Notes: generated by a model from the sequence alone, not told the origin. Shown: positions 53,372 to 61,657, counted from the first letter of the stretch. The stretch is 64,000 bases of DNA from Hyphomonas sp. (GCF_022844445.1 NZ_JALHLS010000001.1:62001-126000); one strand, 5' to 3'. Made by a program: numbers and translations.

Positions 53372-55246
53372 ATGCCGCAACAGCTTCAGCCTTATCGCCC
53401 TCTCCTGCTTGCCCATCTGGGCGCAGCGGTCGTTCTCGGCCTCGTCGCGGCGTGCTCGGGCGGCGCAGATCCCGAAGGCACGCCCCGGCGCATCGTGCGC
53501 GAGGTCGAGCAGACCCTGAAAACGGTCGCACAGAACGAACTCGTGCGTGACCCCGAGCTTGCCACGCGCCTTGGTGTTCTGCCCGACGCGGCCGGATATC
53601 CCTTCGGCGGCTACCTGTCCGACCGGTCGCAAGCCGCCTTCGAGCGGGCGCGCCTCGAGCGCCTCGAAACGCTCGACGTTCTTGTGCGCACGGCGCGCCC
53701 CGCTCCCGGCAGTGCACTGGCGCGCCACCTCGACACGGTCATTGCTGCCCACGAAGCGGCTGAGCGCGTCCTCGTCTCCGGCCATGGTGCCGGCGACCTT
53801 TCCGGTTTCTACCCCTACGTCGCCGACCATATGCGCGGCGCCTATCTCGACGTGCCGGAACTACTGGCCCGCCGGCAGCCGATGGAAACGCCGGCCGATG
53901 TCGAAGCCTTCCTGTCACGCGCCTCGCAGCTGGCCGATGCAATCGACGATGACCGCCGACGGCTTGATGCCGATGCCCGCGCCGGTGTCCTTCCCCCCGC
54001 TCCGATCCTTGCCCGGATGCAGGCCCTCGCCGCATCCGGCGCTCTGGAGACGCCTGAAACGTCCTTCATGGTGCAGACCTTCGATAATCTCCTCAACGGC
54101 GTCGAAGGCCTTTCGCCAGACGCCCGCACCCAAAGCGCCGCGCGCCTGAGGACCATCTTCACCGGCGACATCCTCCCCGCCTATGCGCGCCTGGCCGAAG
54201 ACATCACTGCGCTCGCCGAAAGCGCGCCATCAGAGCCCGGCGTCTGGCAGCTGGAAGGCGGCGACGCCTACTACCGCGCGATCCTCGACGCCTATACCGG
54301 CACTCGCGAGACACCCGCCGAACTGCACACACGCGGCCTTGCCGATGTGAAACGGCTCACCACCGAACTCGACGCTGCCCTCGCCGCCGCGGGCCTGCCC
54401 GATGGCACGATCGCCGAACGCCTGATCTTCCTCGGCCAGCAGCCGGGACAGTTCTACGAGGATTCAGATCTCGGCCGCGCCGCGCTGATTGAACGGCTCA
54501 CGCAGCTCTCCACGAAGGCCACGGGCCTCGTCCAAACCCAGATCGGCCCTCCGCCCGCCGGCGCCGTGACCGTCAGCATGATACCGTTCGCTTTCTCGGC
54601 CGCCGCCCCTTCTGCCGTCTATACATCGCGCACCGCCGATGGCCGCAACCCGGCCCGATTCGAAATCAACCTGCTGCGCCTTGCGGACTGGCCGGACTTC
54701 AGCCTGCCGACACTCGTCTATCATGAGACCCTGCCCGGCCATCACCTCGAGAGCGCGCTGGCTGCTGAACAAGCCGCCCTGCCCCTCGCCCGGCAGCTGA
54801 TCTGGAATCCGGGCTATGGTGAGGGTTGGGCGTCGTATGCAGAAACGCTTGCCGATGAAGGTGGTCTGTATACGGATGACCCACTCGGCCGCATCGGCTA
54901 TCTGCAATCGATGCTGCTGCGAGCGGCCCGTGTCGTGGCAGATACCGGCATCCACCAGCAGAAATGGACCCGCGAGCGCACAATTGCCTATATTCAGGTT
55001 ACCGCCGGGCTGAGCCGCGAAGCGGCCACCGACGAGGTGGACCGCTACAGCGTCTGGCCTGGCCAGGCGGCGGCCTATTGGATAGGGCGACAGCGGATCC
55101 TGGATTTGAGGGAACGCGCCCAGCGCGTGCTCGGACCACGCTTCGACGCGAAGGCCTTTCACGCCGCCATCCTCGGCGGCGGGCCCCGCCCGCTCGACAT
55201 GGTCGAGGCTGACGTGACCCGCTGGTATACTGAGACGGCGCGTTAG
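53372..55246 (+). CDS. DUF885 family lipoprotein, probable zinc metallopeptidase (second copy)
   Basis: 624 residues. A hydrophobic N-terminal segment ends at LVAACSGG (lipobox), so it is lipid-anchored in the envelope. Zinc motif YHETLPGHHLES is near residue 451. The distal glutamate strand GYGEGWASYAETLADEGG follows, and YSVWPGQAAAYWIGRQRI is the C-terminal signature. It is a paralogue of the protein at 12373-14094, with low overall identity but the same motifs. Substrate is unknown. Confidence 0.88.
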   Translation: MPQQLQPYRPLLLAHLGAAVVLGLVAACSGGADPEGTPRRIVREVEQTLKTVAQNELVRDPELATRLGVLPDAAGYPFGGYLSDRSQAAFERARLERLETLDVLVRTARPAPGSALARHLDTVIAAHEAAERVLVSGHGAGDLSGFYPYVADHMRGAYLDVPELLARRQPMETPADVEAFLSRASQLADAIDDDRRRLDADARAGVLPPAPILARMQALAASGALETPETSFMVQTFDNLLNGVEGLSPDARTQSAARLRTIFTGDILPAYARLAEDITALAESAPSEPGVWQLEGGDAYYRAILDAYTGTRETPAELHTRGLADVKRLTTELDAALAAAGLPDGTIAERLIFLGQQPGQFYEDSDLGRAALIERLTQLSTKATGLVQTQIGPPPAGAVTVSMIPFAFSAAAPSAVYTSRTADGRNPARFEINLLRLADWPDFSLPTLVYHETLPGHHLESALAAEQAALPLARQLIWNPGYGEGWASYAETLADEGGLYTDDPLGRIGYLQSMLLRAARVVADTGIHQQKWTRERTIAYIQVTAGLSREAATDEVDRYSVWPGQAAAYWIGRQRILDLRERAQRVLGPRFDAKAFHAAILGGGPRPLDMVEADVTRWYTETAR

Positions 55247-55255
55247 AGGTGAAAA

Positions 55256-55603
55256 TCAGGCCGCGAGGCGGATCACCTGACCTGTGCGGACACCGGAGCT
55301 AACAATCGGCCGGAAGCCGGCTTCAAGGTCTGCCACGATCTGTTTGCGCACCGGGGCGTCGAACTCGAGGGCCACGAACACGGCGCTGGCACCATATCGC
55401 TCGGCCTCGGCCAGGGCCCAGATCGGCTGAATGTCGTGCGGCTTGCCGGAGAGTTCAATCACCCGGAAAACGCGCCACCCGCAAGCTTCGGGGATGGCAA
55501 AAATGGCCACACCGGGAGACCGTGCCCAAGGCGCATCCGCGGCCGCCCGCTGAAACGACCACGCCTTGCCCGATTGACCGCGAAAGCTGACTGCGCTACC
55601 CAT
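55256..55603 (-). CDS. Small protein of unknown function under LexA-type boxes
   Basis: 115 residues, no signal peptide. The N-terminal third is basic (FRGQSGKAWSFQRAAADAPWARS); AIFAIPEACGWRVFRVIELSGKPHDI has strand-helix character, and QPIWALAEAERYGASAVFVALEFDAPVRKQIVADLEAGFRP looks like a helix-strand-helix. I do not recognise a family. GGAGCAAGAAC precedes the ATG at 55603. Immediately upstream are five GTTC half-sites, three pairs spaced exactly as LexA boxes, so it is probably SOS-induced. It is not ImuA by sequence. It lies 9 bases from the convergent DUF885 gene. Confidence 0.8.
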   Translation of the reverse strand: MGSAVSFRGQSGKAWSFQRAAADAPWARSPGVAIFAIPEACGWRVFRVIELSGKPHDIQPIWALAEAERYGASAVFVALEFDAPVRKQIVADLEAGFRPIVSSGVRTGQVIRLAA

Positions 55604-55654
55604 GTTCTTGCTCCGTTCCTTGTAGAATGTTCCTACTCTGTTCCAGTTTGGTTC
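55604..55654. promoter_or_regulatory. Cluster of LexA-type boxes (five GTTC half-sites)
   Basis: GTTC begins at 55604, 55615, 55629, 55640 and 55651. Spacing of 11, 14, 11 and 11 bases gives three GTTC-N7-GTTC units, two of them sharing the middle half-site. The first unit touches the start codon of the small gene. LexA of alphaproteobacteria binds this direct repeat; the multiplicity suggests tight repression. Confidence 0.7.
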
Positions 55655-55679
55655 GCAAGAAGTTTTTGATAAACAATGG

Positions 55680-55705
55680 GTTAACGGAACCCTGAATCCG
55701 TTAAC
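55680..55705. repeat. Inverted repeat at the DUF2794 stop
   Basis: Arms GTTAACGGA (55680-55688) and TCCGTTAAC (55697-55705) with 8-base loop; the TAA stop of the DUF2794 gene lies in the right arm. It may be a terminator without a U-run or an operator. Confidence 0.4.
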
Positions 55706-56036
55706 GGACGATCGTGAACTTCCGGCTGTCAAATACGCGCAGAACCTGCCGCAGTTCCCGCCCGCGCCGGAGCACCTGGCCACCTGATCCGTACACGGCA
55801 TATTGCCCCTGCCGGTTGGCAAGCGCCGGTTCCTTCTCTATTCGCCAGGTCGGGCTTTCGGCATGCCGGCGGAAGATGGCGAAGGTCGCCACATCCTTTC
55901 CGTAGCCGATCGAGTAATCGCGCGCCTCGCCGGCAATCACCAGCCGGCCATAGACATCGAGAATGGGCTGGAGTTCGCTCTTCTGGAAGGCGACCACCGG
56001 ATCGGAGGCAGGCTTGCGCGAAAGATGTTCCGTCAT
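55701..56036 (-). CDS. DUF2794 family protein
   Basis: 111 residues. FQKSELQPILDVYGRLVIAGEARDYSIGYGKDVATFAIFRRHAES and RIEKEPALANRQGQYAVYGSGGQVLRRGRELRQVLRVFDSRK follow the alphaproteobacterial DUF2794 pattern (RREL-x-LYGR, DYAID, IEK-P-LA-RQG-Y). Function is unknown. The ATG at 56036 removes 27 unsupported upstream codons. It lies 97 bases upstream of the LexA-controlled small gene on the same strand. Confidence 0.88.
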   Translation of the reverse strand: MTEHLSRKPASDPVVAFQKSELQPILDVYGRLVIAGEARDYSIGYGKDVATFAIFRRHAESPTWRIEKEPALANRQGQYAVYGSGGQVLRRGRELRQVLRVFDSRKFTIVR

Positions 56037-56340
56037 TGATGACAGTTCCGCATAGGTTTGCGTCCGCGTCCAGCCCCAAGATCGACGCGACGCAATGAAG
56101 CCCCGGCATTCTTGCATAAACGCAGGCGCCGCGCAGTTATCCAGCTAACTGCGAATTAATCCGCCAGTCCCGAAATCTCCGCATTTCGGACTTGCCGCGG
56201 ACACAGCACACCTCCATCTTTGGATTGTCGGGCGGAGGCGTTTAGCAGGTGCTCCAGACCCATCAGCCCCCCCAGCCCCCTGGGGCGCTTGATCAGCTTC
56301 TGCCCGACACCCCCCAAACCAAGAGAAGAACTGCGGCGCC
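56037..56340. other. Non-coding stretch with one inverted repeat
   Basis: No coding sequence is supported here. It contains an inverted repeat CCGAAAT (56170-56176) / ATTTCGG (56183-56189) with 6-base loop and a C-rich tract near 56267-56280. The repeat is 151 bases past the COQ9 stop on the minus strand, without a T-run; it may be an operator or a hairpin in the leader of DUF2794. Confidence 0.5.
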
Positions 56341-56952
56341 TTAGCGCTTGCCGAATCGTTCCAGCACCGGCTTCACAACTTGTCCGGCGCGCCGTCCGAT
56401 TCCGGAAACATTGGCGAGCCGGCGGGTGACGAATCCGTCGAGATCTTCCGGCGCCGGATTGTCCGACCAGTAGAGAATGATTGCGGGCAGCACGGCCGCC
56501 AGCAGGCCACGTTTCGAGTAGCGGTTATAGTCTTCAGAGGTGTCGCCCGCGGCGGTCCAGACCATGTCCGCCACTTTCCAGGTCCGCTGCAGGGCGGGTC
56601 CCGCACTCCAGGGCAGGAAACCCCGGCTCGCGGCGCGGCGCACCGCCTCTCGGTTGGGCTCTAACGCCGTCAGCCAGGCGAGCACCCCGCGCTTTACCTT
56701 GTCCGGTACGCGCATCGCGCTCAGGTCCTCGCCCGCCAAAGCCTTCCGGGCGGCCTCTTCCGCGTCATCAAAGAAGGCGTCGATCAGATTTACCACCCCC
56801 TGCGGGGCCGCCAACGCCTGCTCACCTTCGGATAGCCCGGCCCGGCCAGCTGCCAGCTTCGCCGCTGCTTCGCTCCAGCCCTCAAACGCCACATCCGGAA
56901 GCAGTTCGGCCAACCAGCGGCGGCGCAACAGGACAGAGGGCGGGACGGTCAT
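56341..56952 (-). CDS. COQ9 family ubiquinone biosynthesis protein
   Basis: 203 residues. RRRWLAELLPDVAFEGWSEAA near the N-terminus, then DTSEDYNRYSKRGLLAAVLPAIILYWSDN, are COQ9 signatures. It has a TetR-like fold with a lipid-binding helix at the C-terminus and assists hydroxylation steps of ubiquinone synthesis. The ATG at 56952 is chosen over a GTG four codons upstream; no ribosome site is strong. It diverges from rpsU. The terminal NVSGIGRRAGQVVKPVLERFGKR is basic. Confidence 0.9.
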   Translation of the reverse strand: MTVPPSVLLRRRWLAELLPDVAFEGWSEAAAKLAAGRAGLSEGEQALAAPQGVVNLIDAFFDDAEEAARKALAGEDLSAMRVPDKVKRGVLAWLTALEPNREAVRRAASRGFLPWSAGPALQRTWKVADMVWTAAGDTSEDYNRYSKRGLLAAVLPAIILYWSDNPAPEDLDGFVTRRLANVSGIGRRAGQVVKPVLERFGKR

Positions 56953-57086
56953 CGTAAATTCCACGCAGGCTAGGGCTTGGCGAGTCTGCTTACCCCGTGA
57001 TATAGGCCGCGCTTTCCGGGCTGTCAGGCCCTATCTGCCCCATTTTCCGGGCTGGCGCCCGAAACCGAACCCGATGGAGAAGTCCT

Positions 57087-57296
57087 ATAGTACAGATCGT
57101 CGTCCGCGATAATAACGTCGAGCAAGCCCTGCGCGCGCTGAAAAAGAAGATGCAGCGCGAAGGCCTGTTCCGGGAAATGAAAGCGCGTCAGGCGTTTGAA
57201 AAGCCGTCCGAGAAGAAAGCCCGCCAGCGCGCCGAAGCCGTGCGCCGTGCCCGCAAGCTGGCTCGCAAGCGCGCCCAGCGCGAAGGTATTGTGTAA
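57087..57296 (+). CDS. rpsU: Ribosomal protein bS21 with ATA in place of the usual start codon
   Basis: 69 codons reading, after the start, [20 protein letters not shown], then [20 protein letters not shown] and a basic tail to GIV. The alphaproteobacterial bS21 begins [11 protein letters not shown], but the codon there is ATA (57087-57089); no ATG, GTG or TTG exists in frame before an internal ATG at codon 22, which would lose the conserved N-terminus. GGAG at 57076-57079 is 7 bases from ATA, ideal spacing. bS21 helps the 30S subunit in initiation. A 12-codon out-of-frame ATG frame (57074-57112) overlaps the start and could modulate it. Confidence 0.85.
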   Translation: MVQIVVRDNNVEQALRALKKKMQREGLFREMKARQAFEKPSEKKARQRAEAVRRARKLARKRAQREGIV

Positions 57297-57323
57297 GAAC
57301 GAACGGGCTGTCTGGCCCTAGAA

Positions 57324-57359
57324 AAAGAACCCCGCCAGCTGCAGCTGGCGGGGTTCTTT
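57324..57359. terminator. Bidirectional terminator between rpsU and ABC genes
   Basis: A 36-base palindrome, arms AAAGAACCCCGCCAGCT (57324-57340) and its complement (57343-57359), flanked by A and T runs. It serves rpsU and the convergent ABC permease. Confidence 0.92.
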
Positions 57360-57387
57360 GTGTCTGGGGCCGTCCGGGACCACTTGT

Positions 57388-58779
57388 TCAGCTTGTTTTC
57401 GGCTTCAAGCCGATGGCTGCCTTCAGCATCCCACCCAACTCGCTGATCCCTGCGCCATGCACGGCGCCCGCGCGGTAGACTTTCGTCGCACCCCAAACTA
57501 TCAGAGCCGTTGTCACCGCCATGATCACCATCTGCGCGAGGATCTCCCAGAGCGGCGGGTCTTGCGGGATGCGCAGGATCAGTAGGAAGGGCGTAAACAG
57601 TGGCACCCAGCTCGCATAATCGATCACCGGAGAGCCCGGATCCTGGAACGCAATGAAGATCGCGAACATTGGCAGCATCAGCAGGATCATCATCGGCGAC
57701 AGCAGCGTCTGGGCTTCCTGGATCGTGTCGCACAGCGAACCAAGCGCCATGAAGATGGCACCATAGAGCACATAGCCGAGGATGAAGCTGACAAGCGCCG
57801 GAATGATCAGGCCGGGATCGGTCGCTGCCGCAATGAAGGGCTGAATCATCTCGACCACCGCCGGCGACTGGCTCGCCGCAAAGGCTGAACCGGCGCCCGC
57901 AAACAGCGACCAGGACAACATCATCGTCGAGGTCACCGCGAACACAGCCAGCAGTTTGCCCGCCAGCAGTTCCGGCAGCTTTACCGAGGTCAGCAACGTG
58001 TCGAAGATCTTGTTGGAACGTTCTTCGATAGTACCCATCAGGAGGTACTGGATGATCGAGAACACCATCAGCCAGAGGAAGTAAGCCAGCGCCACGGCCA
58101 CGATCGATGGCGCACGGTCGGCCACGGTCACTTCCGCCCCGCCCTCACCGGCATGCGACTCAGTTAGCCGGAAAGCCGGCACCTTCACCGCGACGCGGTC
58201 AGCCTCTTTCAGGAATCCGCCGTCGAGACCTGCCGCCTCCAGCGCATTGCGCCGGCTCATGTCGCGCATTGCGATCTCTGCGGCGCGTTTCAGCGTGGTG
58301 ATATTGACGTCGCCGCTCCAGTATTCCAGCACGCTGCCGTCTTCCGACAGGATCAGCGCCGCAAACAGTGGGCGTTCGCCCGCAGGCCCAGCCACCATCC
58401 GCTCGCCCGTCAGCCAGGGCCGCAGCTCCTCCAGCGAGCGCGCCGGTGCCGGCACTGCCACAAATTTGCGCTCGCCGACCGCGTCGGCCAGCTGCTCTTC
58501 CGCCTCGGCGAGCGGAATGTTCATCTGCTTGGCTAGCTCTACGGCTTCTTCAGCCGCAGCGACCGCCCGTTGTTGGAACTCGCCTTCTACTGCCCGCGCG
58601 ATTACGTCGGACGGCTCGATCACCGTGTAGTAGCGCACCGGCGAGGACGAAGCAGCAAACATGCCGAACCCGACACCGATGATCAAGAAGAGCGGCACCG
58701 CCGCCAGGCTCAGCCAGAAGCCCCAGGCTTTCACATAGCCGAGGAAGTCGCGCCGGAAGATCAGGTAGATGTTGCGCAT
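57388..58779 (-). CDS. ABC-2 type permease (NatB-like)
   Basis: 463 residues. It begins MRNIYLIFRRDFLGYVKAWGFW (first helix about 19-40), then a large external domain (about 55-225) with a proline-rich core. Five membrane helices follow from about 230 to 430 (LLMGTIEERSNKIFDTLLTSVKLPELLAGKLLAV contains the E-R-S-N-K motif of ABC-2 permeases). It would export sodium, lipids or a drug with its ATPase. The start overlaps the stop of the ATPase gene by one base (TAATG), so they are coupled. Confidence 0.93.
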   Translation of the reverse strand: MRNIYLIFRRDFLGYVKAWGFWLSLAAVPLFLIIGVGFGMFAASSSPVRYYTVIEPSDVIARAVEGEFQQRAVAAAEEAVELAKQMNIPLAEAEEQLADAVGERKFVAVPAPARSLEELRPWLTGERMVAGPAGERPLFAALILSEDGSVLEYWSGDVNITTLKRAAEIAMRDMSRRNALEAAGLDGGFLKEADRVAVKVPAFRLTESHAGEGGAEVTVADRAPSIVAVALAYFLWLMVFSIIQYLLMGTIEERSNKIFDTLLTSVKLPELLAGKLLAVFAVTSTMMLSWSLFAGAGSAFAASQSPAVVEMIQPFIAAATDPGLIIPALVSFILGYVLYGAIFMALGSLCDTIQEAQTLLSPMMILLMLPMFAIFIAFQDPGSPVIDYASWVPLFTPFLLILRIPQDPPLWEILAQMVIMAVTTALIVWGATKVYRAGAVHGAGISELGGMLKAAIGLKPKTS

Positions 58780-59750
58780 TAGGGAGCCTCCACCGCTTCG
58801 GCAGCCGTCGGCGCATCCAGCGTCGCCGCCTCAGCCTCGCCTACCAGCGAGACGAACACATCGCGCAGACGCGCCTCTTCAGGCTGGAAGCCGACAATCG
58901 GCGCGCCGGTTTCCAGCGCCGCCCGCAGCGCGTCCTGCGCGCCAAGACCCTTCGGCAGACTCACCCGCCAGGAGTCACCGGGGCCCTTGTCCGCCGCGCG
59001 GTGCGCTTCGAAGCCCTTCGGCGCCAGCGCGGCCGCAAGATCGAAGCCATGCTCCACTGCCATCCGGGCGCCCTGCCCGAGCGTCGCATAGGCTGCGTCC
59101 AGCGTACCGTCGAACACCTTGCGCCCGCGCGCCAGCATCACGATCCGGTCGCAGAGCCGCTCGGCATGTTCCATGACGTGCGTCGAGAACAGGATCGTCG
59201 CGCCGCGTTTGTGCTCGGCGCGGATCAGGTCCTCCAACGTCTGCTGGTTCATCGGGTCCAGGCCAGAGAACGGCTCATCGAGGATGAGGAAGTCCGGACG
59301 GTGCGCCAGCGTCGATAGGATCTGCACCTTCTGAGCCATGCCCTTCGACAGCTTGGAAATCCGCGTCGCTTTGAACTTGCCGAGCCCGGTTGTCTCCAGC
59401 AGCTCGTTGGCGCGCGCCTTCGCGTCCGCTGCGCTCAGGCCCTTCAGGCGCGCGAAATAGGTGATCGTGTCGCGCGCGGTCATCTTCTTGTAGAGACCGC
59501 GTTCTTCCGGGAGGAAGCCCACCCGTCGCAGGTTGCGGATATCCGGCTTTGCGCCAAACAGTGCCACCTCGCCCTCGTCCGGCGCCATCACGCCCAGCGC
59601 CATCCTCAGACTGGTCGACTTGCCCGCCCCGTTCGGCCCGAGAAAACCGATGATCTGTCCGGCCGGCACGTCGAACGAAAGATTGCTGACAGCGGTAAAA
59701 CCACCGAACCTCTTCGTTGCGCCGGACATCACGAGCGGGGCATCGCCCAT
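58779..59750 (-). CDS. ABC transporter ATP-binding protein (NatA-like)
   Basis: 323 residues. Walker A is FLGPNGAGKSTSLRM (about residues 36-50), the Q-loop sits in GFLPEERGLYKKM, the signature is ISKLSKGMAQKVQIL (LSKG in place of LSGG, about residue 135), Walker B is FLILDEPFSGLDPMN, and the H-loop FSTHVMEHAERL. The C-terminal 90 residues are an extra domain. LSKGM is common in NatA-type ATPases. It is coupled to the downstream permease. Confidence 0.95.
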   Translation of the reverse strand: MGDAPLVMSGATKRFGGFTAVSNLSFDVPAGQIIGFLGPNGAGKSTSLRMALGVMAPDEGEVALFGAKPDIRNLRRVGFLPEERGLYKKMTARDTITYFARLKGLSAADAKARANELLETTGLGKFKATRISKLSKGMAQKVQILSTLAHRPDFLILDEPFSGLDPMNQQTLEDLIRAEHKRGATILFSTHVMEHAERLCDRIVMLARGRKVFDGTLDAAYATLGQGARMAVEHGFDLAAALAPKGFEAHRAADKGPGDSWRVSLPKGLGAQDALRAALETGAPIVGFQPEEARLRDVFVSLVGEAEAATLDAPTAAEAVEAP

Positions 59751-59881
59751 CGGCGGTCTCCTTTTGCAGCTGCCACAAGACTTTAGCGCAATTCGATAAA
59801 GTTCAAGGTGTATGCTGCGGCAAGGCTTAGAGCCACGTTAAGCACGCGCTCCGGAATGTCATGAATTGAAGAGCTTGCCGC

Positions 59882-60184
59882 TTAGAGAACGGTGCCGAAC
59901 AGCCAGATCATCGCTTGCACGAGCAGCGCGAGCACGATCATCACGACGACCGTGGCCATCCAGCGGCCGCCGAGGTTCATGAACCCGCCGGCACCAAAGC
60001 CGACGATCGCCATGATACCGAGCGAGACCGCCCAGGGCAGACCGATCGCGATCGCAAGAACGGCATGGCCAACCATCAGGATGATGAGCAGTCCGCCCCA
60101 GACGCTACCGGTGATAAATCCATCCCAGGTCGCCTTCTGGTCGCGGATGTCCATTTCGCCGCGGTGATACTCGTGGGTGGCCAT
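59882..60184 (-). CDS. aa3-type cytochrome c oxidase subunit IV family protein
   Basis: 100 residues. The N-terminus MATHEYHRGEMDIRDQKATWDGFI is the bacterial subunit IV signature (MDI-x-x-Q-x-x-T-x-x-GF). Two or three membrane helices (about 26-47, 49-71 and 78-98) follow, more than the single helix of some members. It would be a small accessory subunit of cytochrome oxidase in the inner membrane. No other oxidase gene is near. Confidence 0.88.
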   Translation of the reverse strand: MATHEYHRGEMDIRDQKATWDGFITGSVWGGLLIILMVGHAVLAIAIGLPWAVSLGIMAIVGFGAGGFMNLGGRWMATVVVMIVLALLVQAMIWLFGTVL

Positions 60185-60275
60185 GTCTGCCCTCTTGGAT
60201 TCGGTTTGCCGCCTTCTAACCAAGCCCTCCGCCGGCATCAAGCGCGGCAAAGCGCCCCTCTCGCGGCGGCGGGCG

Positions 60276-60722
60276 TCAGTTCAGCGTTGTCGGCGCTTTC
60301 CGCTTCGGCGGCTTTGGGGCGAACGGAGCCGGTAGTGGCATCGCCTGAACGCCCTCTTCCTTAAGAGCTTCGCGCTCTTCGGCAGTGGTTTCACCCCAGA
60401 TCGGACGGTCATCTGCCTCGCCGTAATACATCGCCCGCGCCTCTTCGGCGAAGCTGTCCCCGACATAGTCGAAGTTCTCCGCCACATGCGCGCGCGCCTT
60501 GGCAGCAAACTCAGCAAACGCCTTTTCCGGATCAGGGACAGCGGTCTTGCCCTTGGTTGTCTTCACCGCGGGCGCCATGATCTGCTTTGAAACCTTGCGG
60601 CCATCGCAGTCCGGGCACGCAACCAGCTTGCGCTTCGCCTGCCGGTCAAACGCCTCCGACGAGGCAAACCAGGCCTCGAATTCGTGTTCACAGTCGCCGC
60701 AGGCCAGCGCGTAGCGGATCAT
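60276..60722 (-). CDS. DUF1178 family protein
   Basis: 148 residues. MIRYALACGDCEHEFEAWFASSEAFD with CGDC and later ACPDCDGRKVSKQIMAP makes two CxxC pairs, a probable zinc ribbon. The helical C-terminal half contains DYVGDSFAEEARAMYYGEADDRPIWGETT (ArgMHYG-type motif). Function is unknown. It is 17 bases downstream of grxC on the same strand, a common alphaproteobacterial order. Confidence 0.92.
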   Translation of the reverse strand: MIRYALACGDCEHEFEAWFASSEAFDRQAKRKLVACPDCDGRKVSKQIMAPAVKTTKGKTAVPDPEKAFAEFAAKARAHVAENFDYVGDSFAEEARAMYYGEADDRPIWGETTAEEREALKEEGVQAMPLPAPFAPKPPKRKAPTTLN

Positions 60723-60739
60723 GCGCGCCCCCGTTCCCG

Positions 60740-60997
60740 TCAGGCCGCCAACAGCGGGTCAAGCTTGCCGGCCCGGTCGAGGGCCATCATGTCGTCGCAG
60801 CCGCCGATATGCCGGTCGCCCACGAAGATCTGCGGGAACGTCTTTCCGCCATTCGAGCGCTGGACCATCTCCTCGCGCTTTGCAGCGTCCATCCCGGCAT
60901 CAATCTCGGTGAAATCAGCCTTCTTGTCCTTAAGCAACGCCACCGCACGCGAACAATAGGGGCAGAACTGACGGGTATAGATCGTGACCTTGGCCAT
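60740..60997 (-). CDS. grxC: Glutaredoxin 3
   Basis: 85 residues. MAKVTIYTRQFCPYC has the dithiol CPYC at residues 12-15. TFPQIFVGDRHIGGCDDMMALDRAG has the cis-proline and GG motif. It reduces protein and small-molecule disulfides with glutathione. The ATG at 60997 is the family start; ten codons upstream are unsupported. It is followed by DUF1178, and preceded by the comF remnant, as expected for the conserved comF-grxC order. Confidence 0.96.
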   Translation of the reverse strand: MAKVTIYTRQFCPYCSRAVALLKDKKADFTEIDAGMDAAKREEMVQRSNGGKTFPQIFVGDRHIGGCDDMMALDRAGKLDPLLAA

Positions 60998-61045
60998 CCT
61001 GTAGTCCTTTCGCATCGGCAGGCGCATTCTGCCCTGACGAGTTAA

Positions 61046-61657
61046 TTATATGGTTACGTCAGCTTTCCCGACAACGCGCGCCAGCACAAGCACGTCAACG
61101 TGCCGCGCCCCTGCCTGTTTGAGGGCGCGCACACGCCGAAAGGGTCACCCCGCGCATTAGAACGGTGTCAACCAGCGGCGCCTGCTTGCCCGCCACTTCC
61201 GCCCCGTCTTAGACAACTTGAATGCCGGGGACATGTTGCGCTGCCGGGCCCGCCGAGCCAGCCGGACGGGTTGAGCTCCTGCACCAACAACCGCGCACAA
61301 TGCGACGTCACGGGCACTAAGACGTCTGCCGCGTCGATCAGAAACCAGCCTGCCTGCCGCAGCCGCAGAGCCTGCCCAGCCGGTCCCAGCGCCCTCCCCG
61401 CTTCAGGTCCGGCACCCGGGCGCCGGGAGGGCTCTTCATGGATCAGCGCCGCCTGCACCCGGTCCCAGCGGGACGCCGCACCGGTCACACAAAGGAACGT
61501 AAACGTAGCGCAACTGCACAGCGTCGTCTGGCGCCCGCAGTCCGCTGCCCACGCCGCGCGCGCCGCTGACGATGGTGGACGGGGGCTGGAAGAAATCACC
61601 CGCCGAGCGGAAAAACGCCTTGGCCCGCGCGCCCCGCGTGGGCATACCCCTCGCCAT
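61046..61657 (-). pseudogene. comF: Decayed comF (phosphoribosyltransferase-like competence family) gene
   Basis: On the minus strand, pieces of a ComF protein are spread over several frames. VSGARGVGSGLRAPDD and PLCDRCGVPLGPGAG (frame from 61657) end in a stop at 61436. Then AGWFLIDAADVLVPVTSHCARLL appears in another frame. Near the end, LVDTVLMRGVTLSAC (the PRPP-binding motif LVDDVLTTGATL altered at its key residues) is followed in yet another frame by ALKQAGARHVDVLVLARVVG and TAA at 61046-61048. The Cys pairs and the acidic PRPP loop are damaged. The remnant lies where comF is expected, between a methyltransferase and grxC. Confidence 0.8.

Noticed and set aside
55256-55603. Considered as ImuA, the usual LexA-controlled partner of ImuB/DnaE2
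   Set aside because: The protein is only 115 residues, lacks RecA/SulA-like motifs, and no imuB or dnaE2 follows.
61042-61056. TTAA-N7-GTTAC considered as a CtrA box
   Set aside because: The second half-site deviates and the site overlaps the end of the comF remnant, not a promoter.
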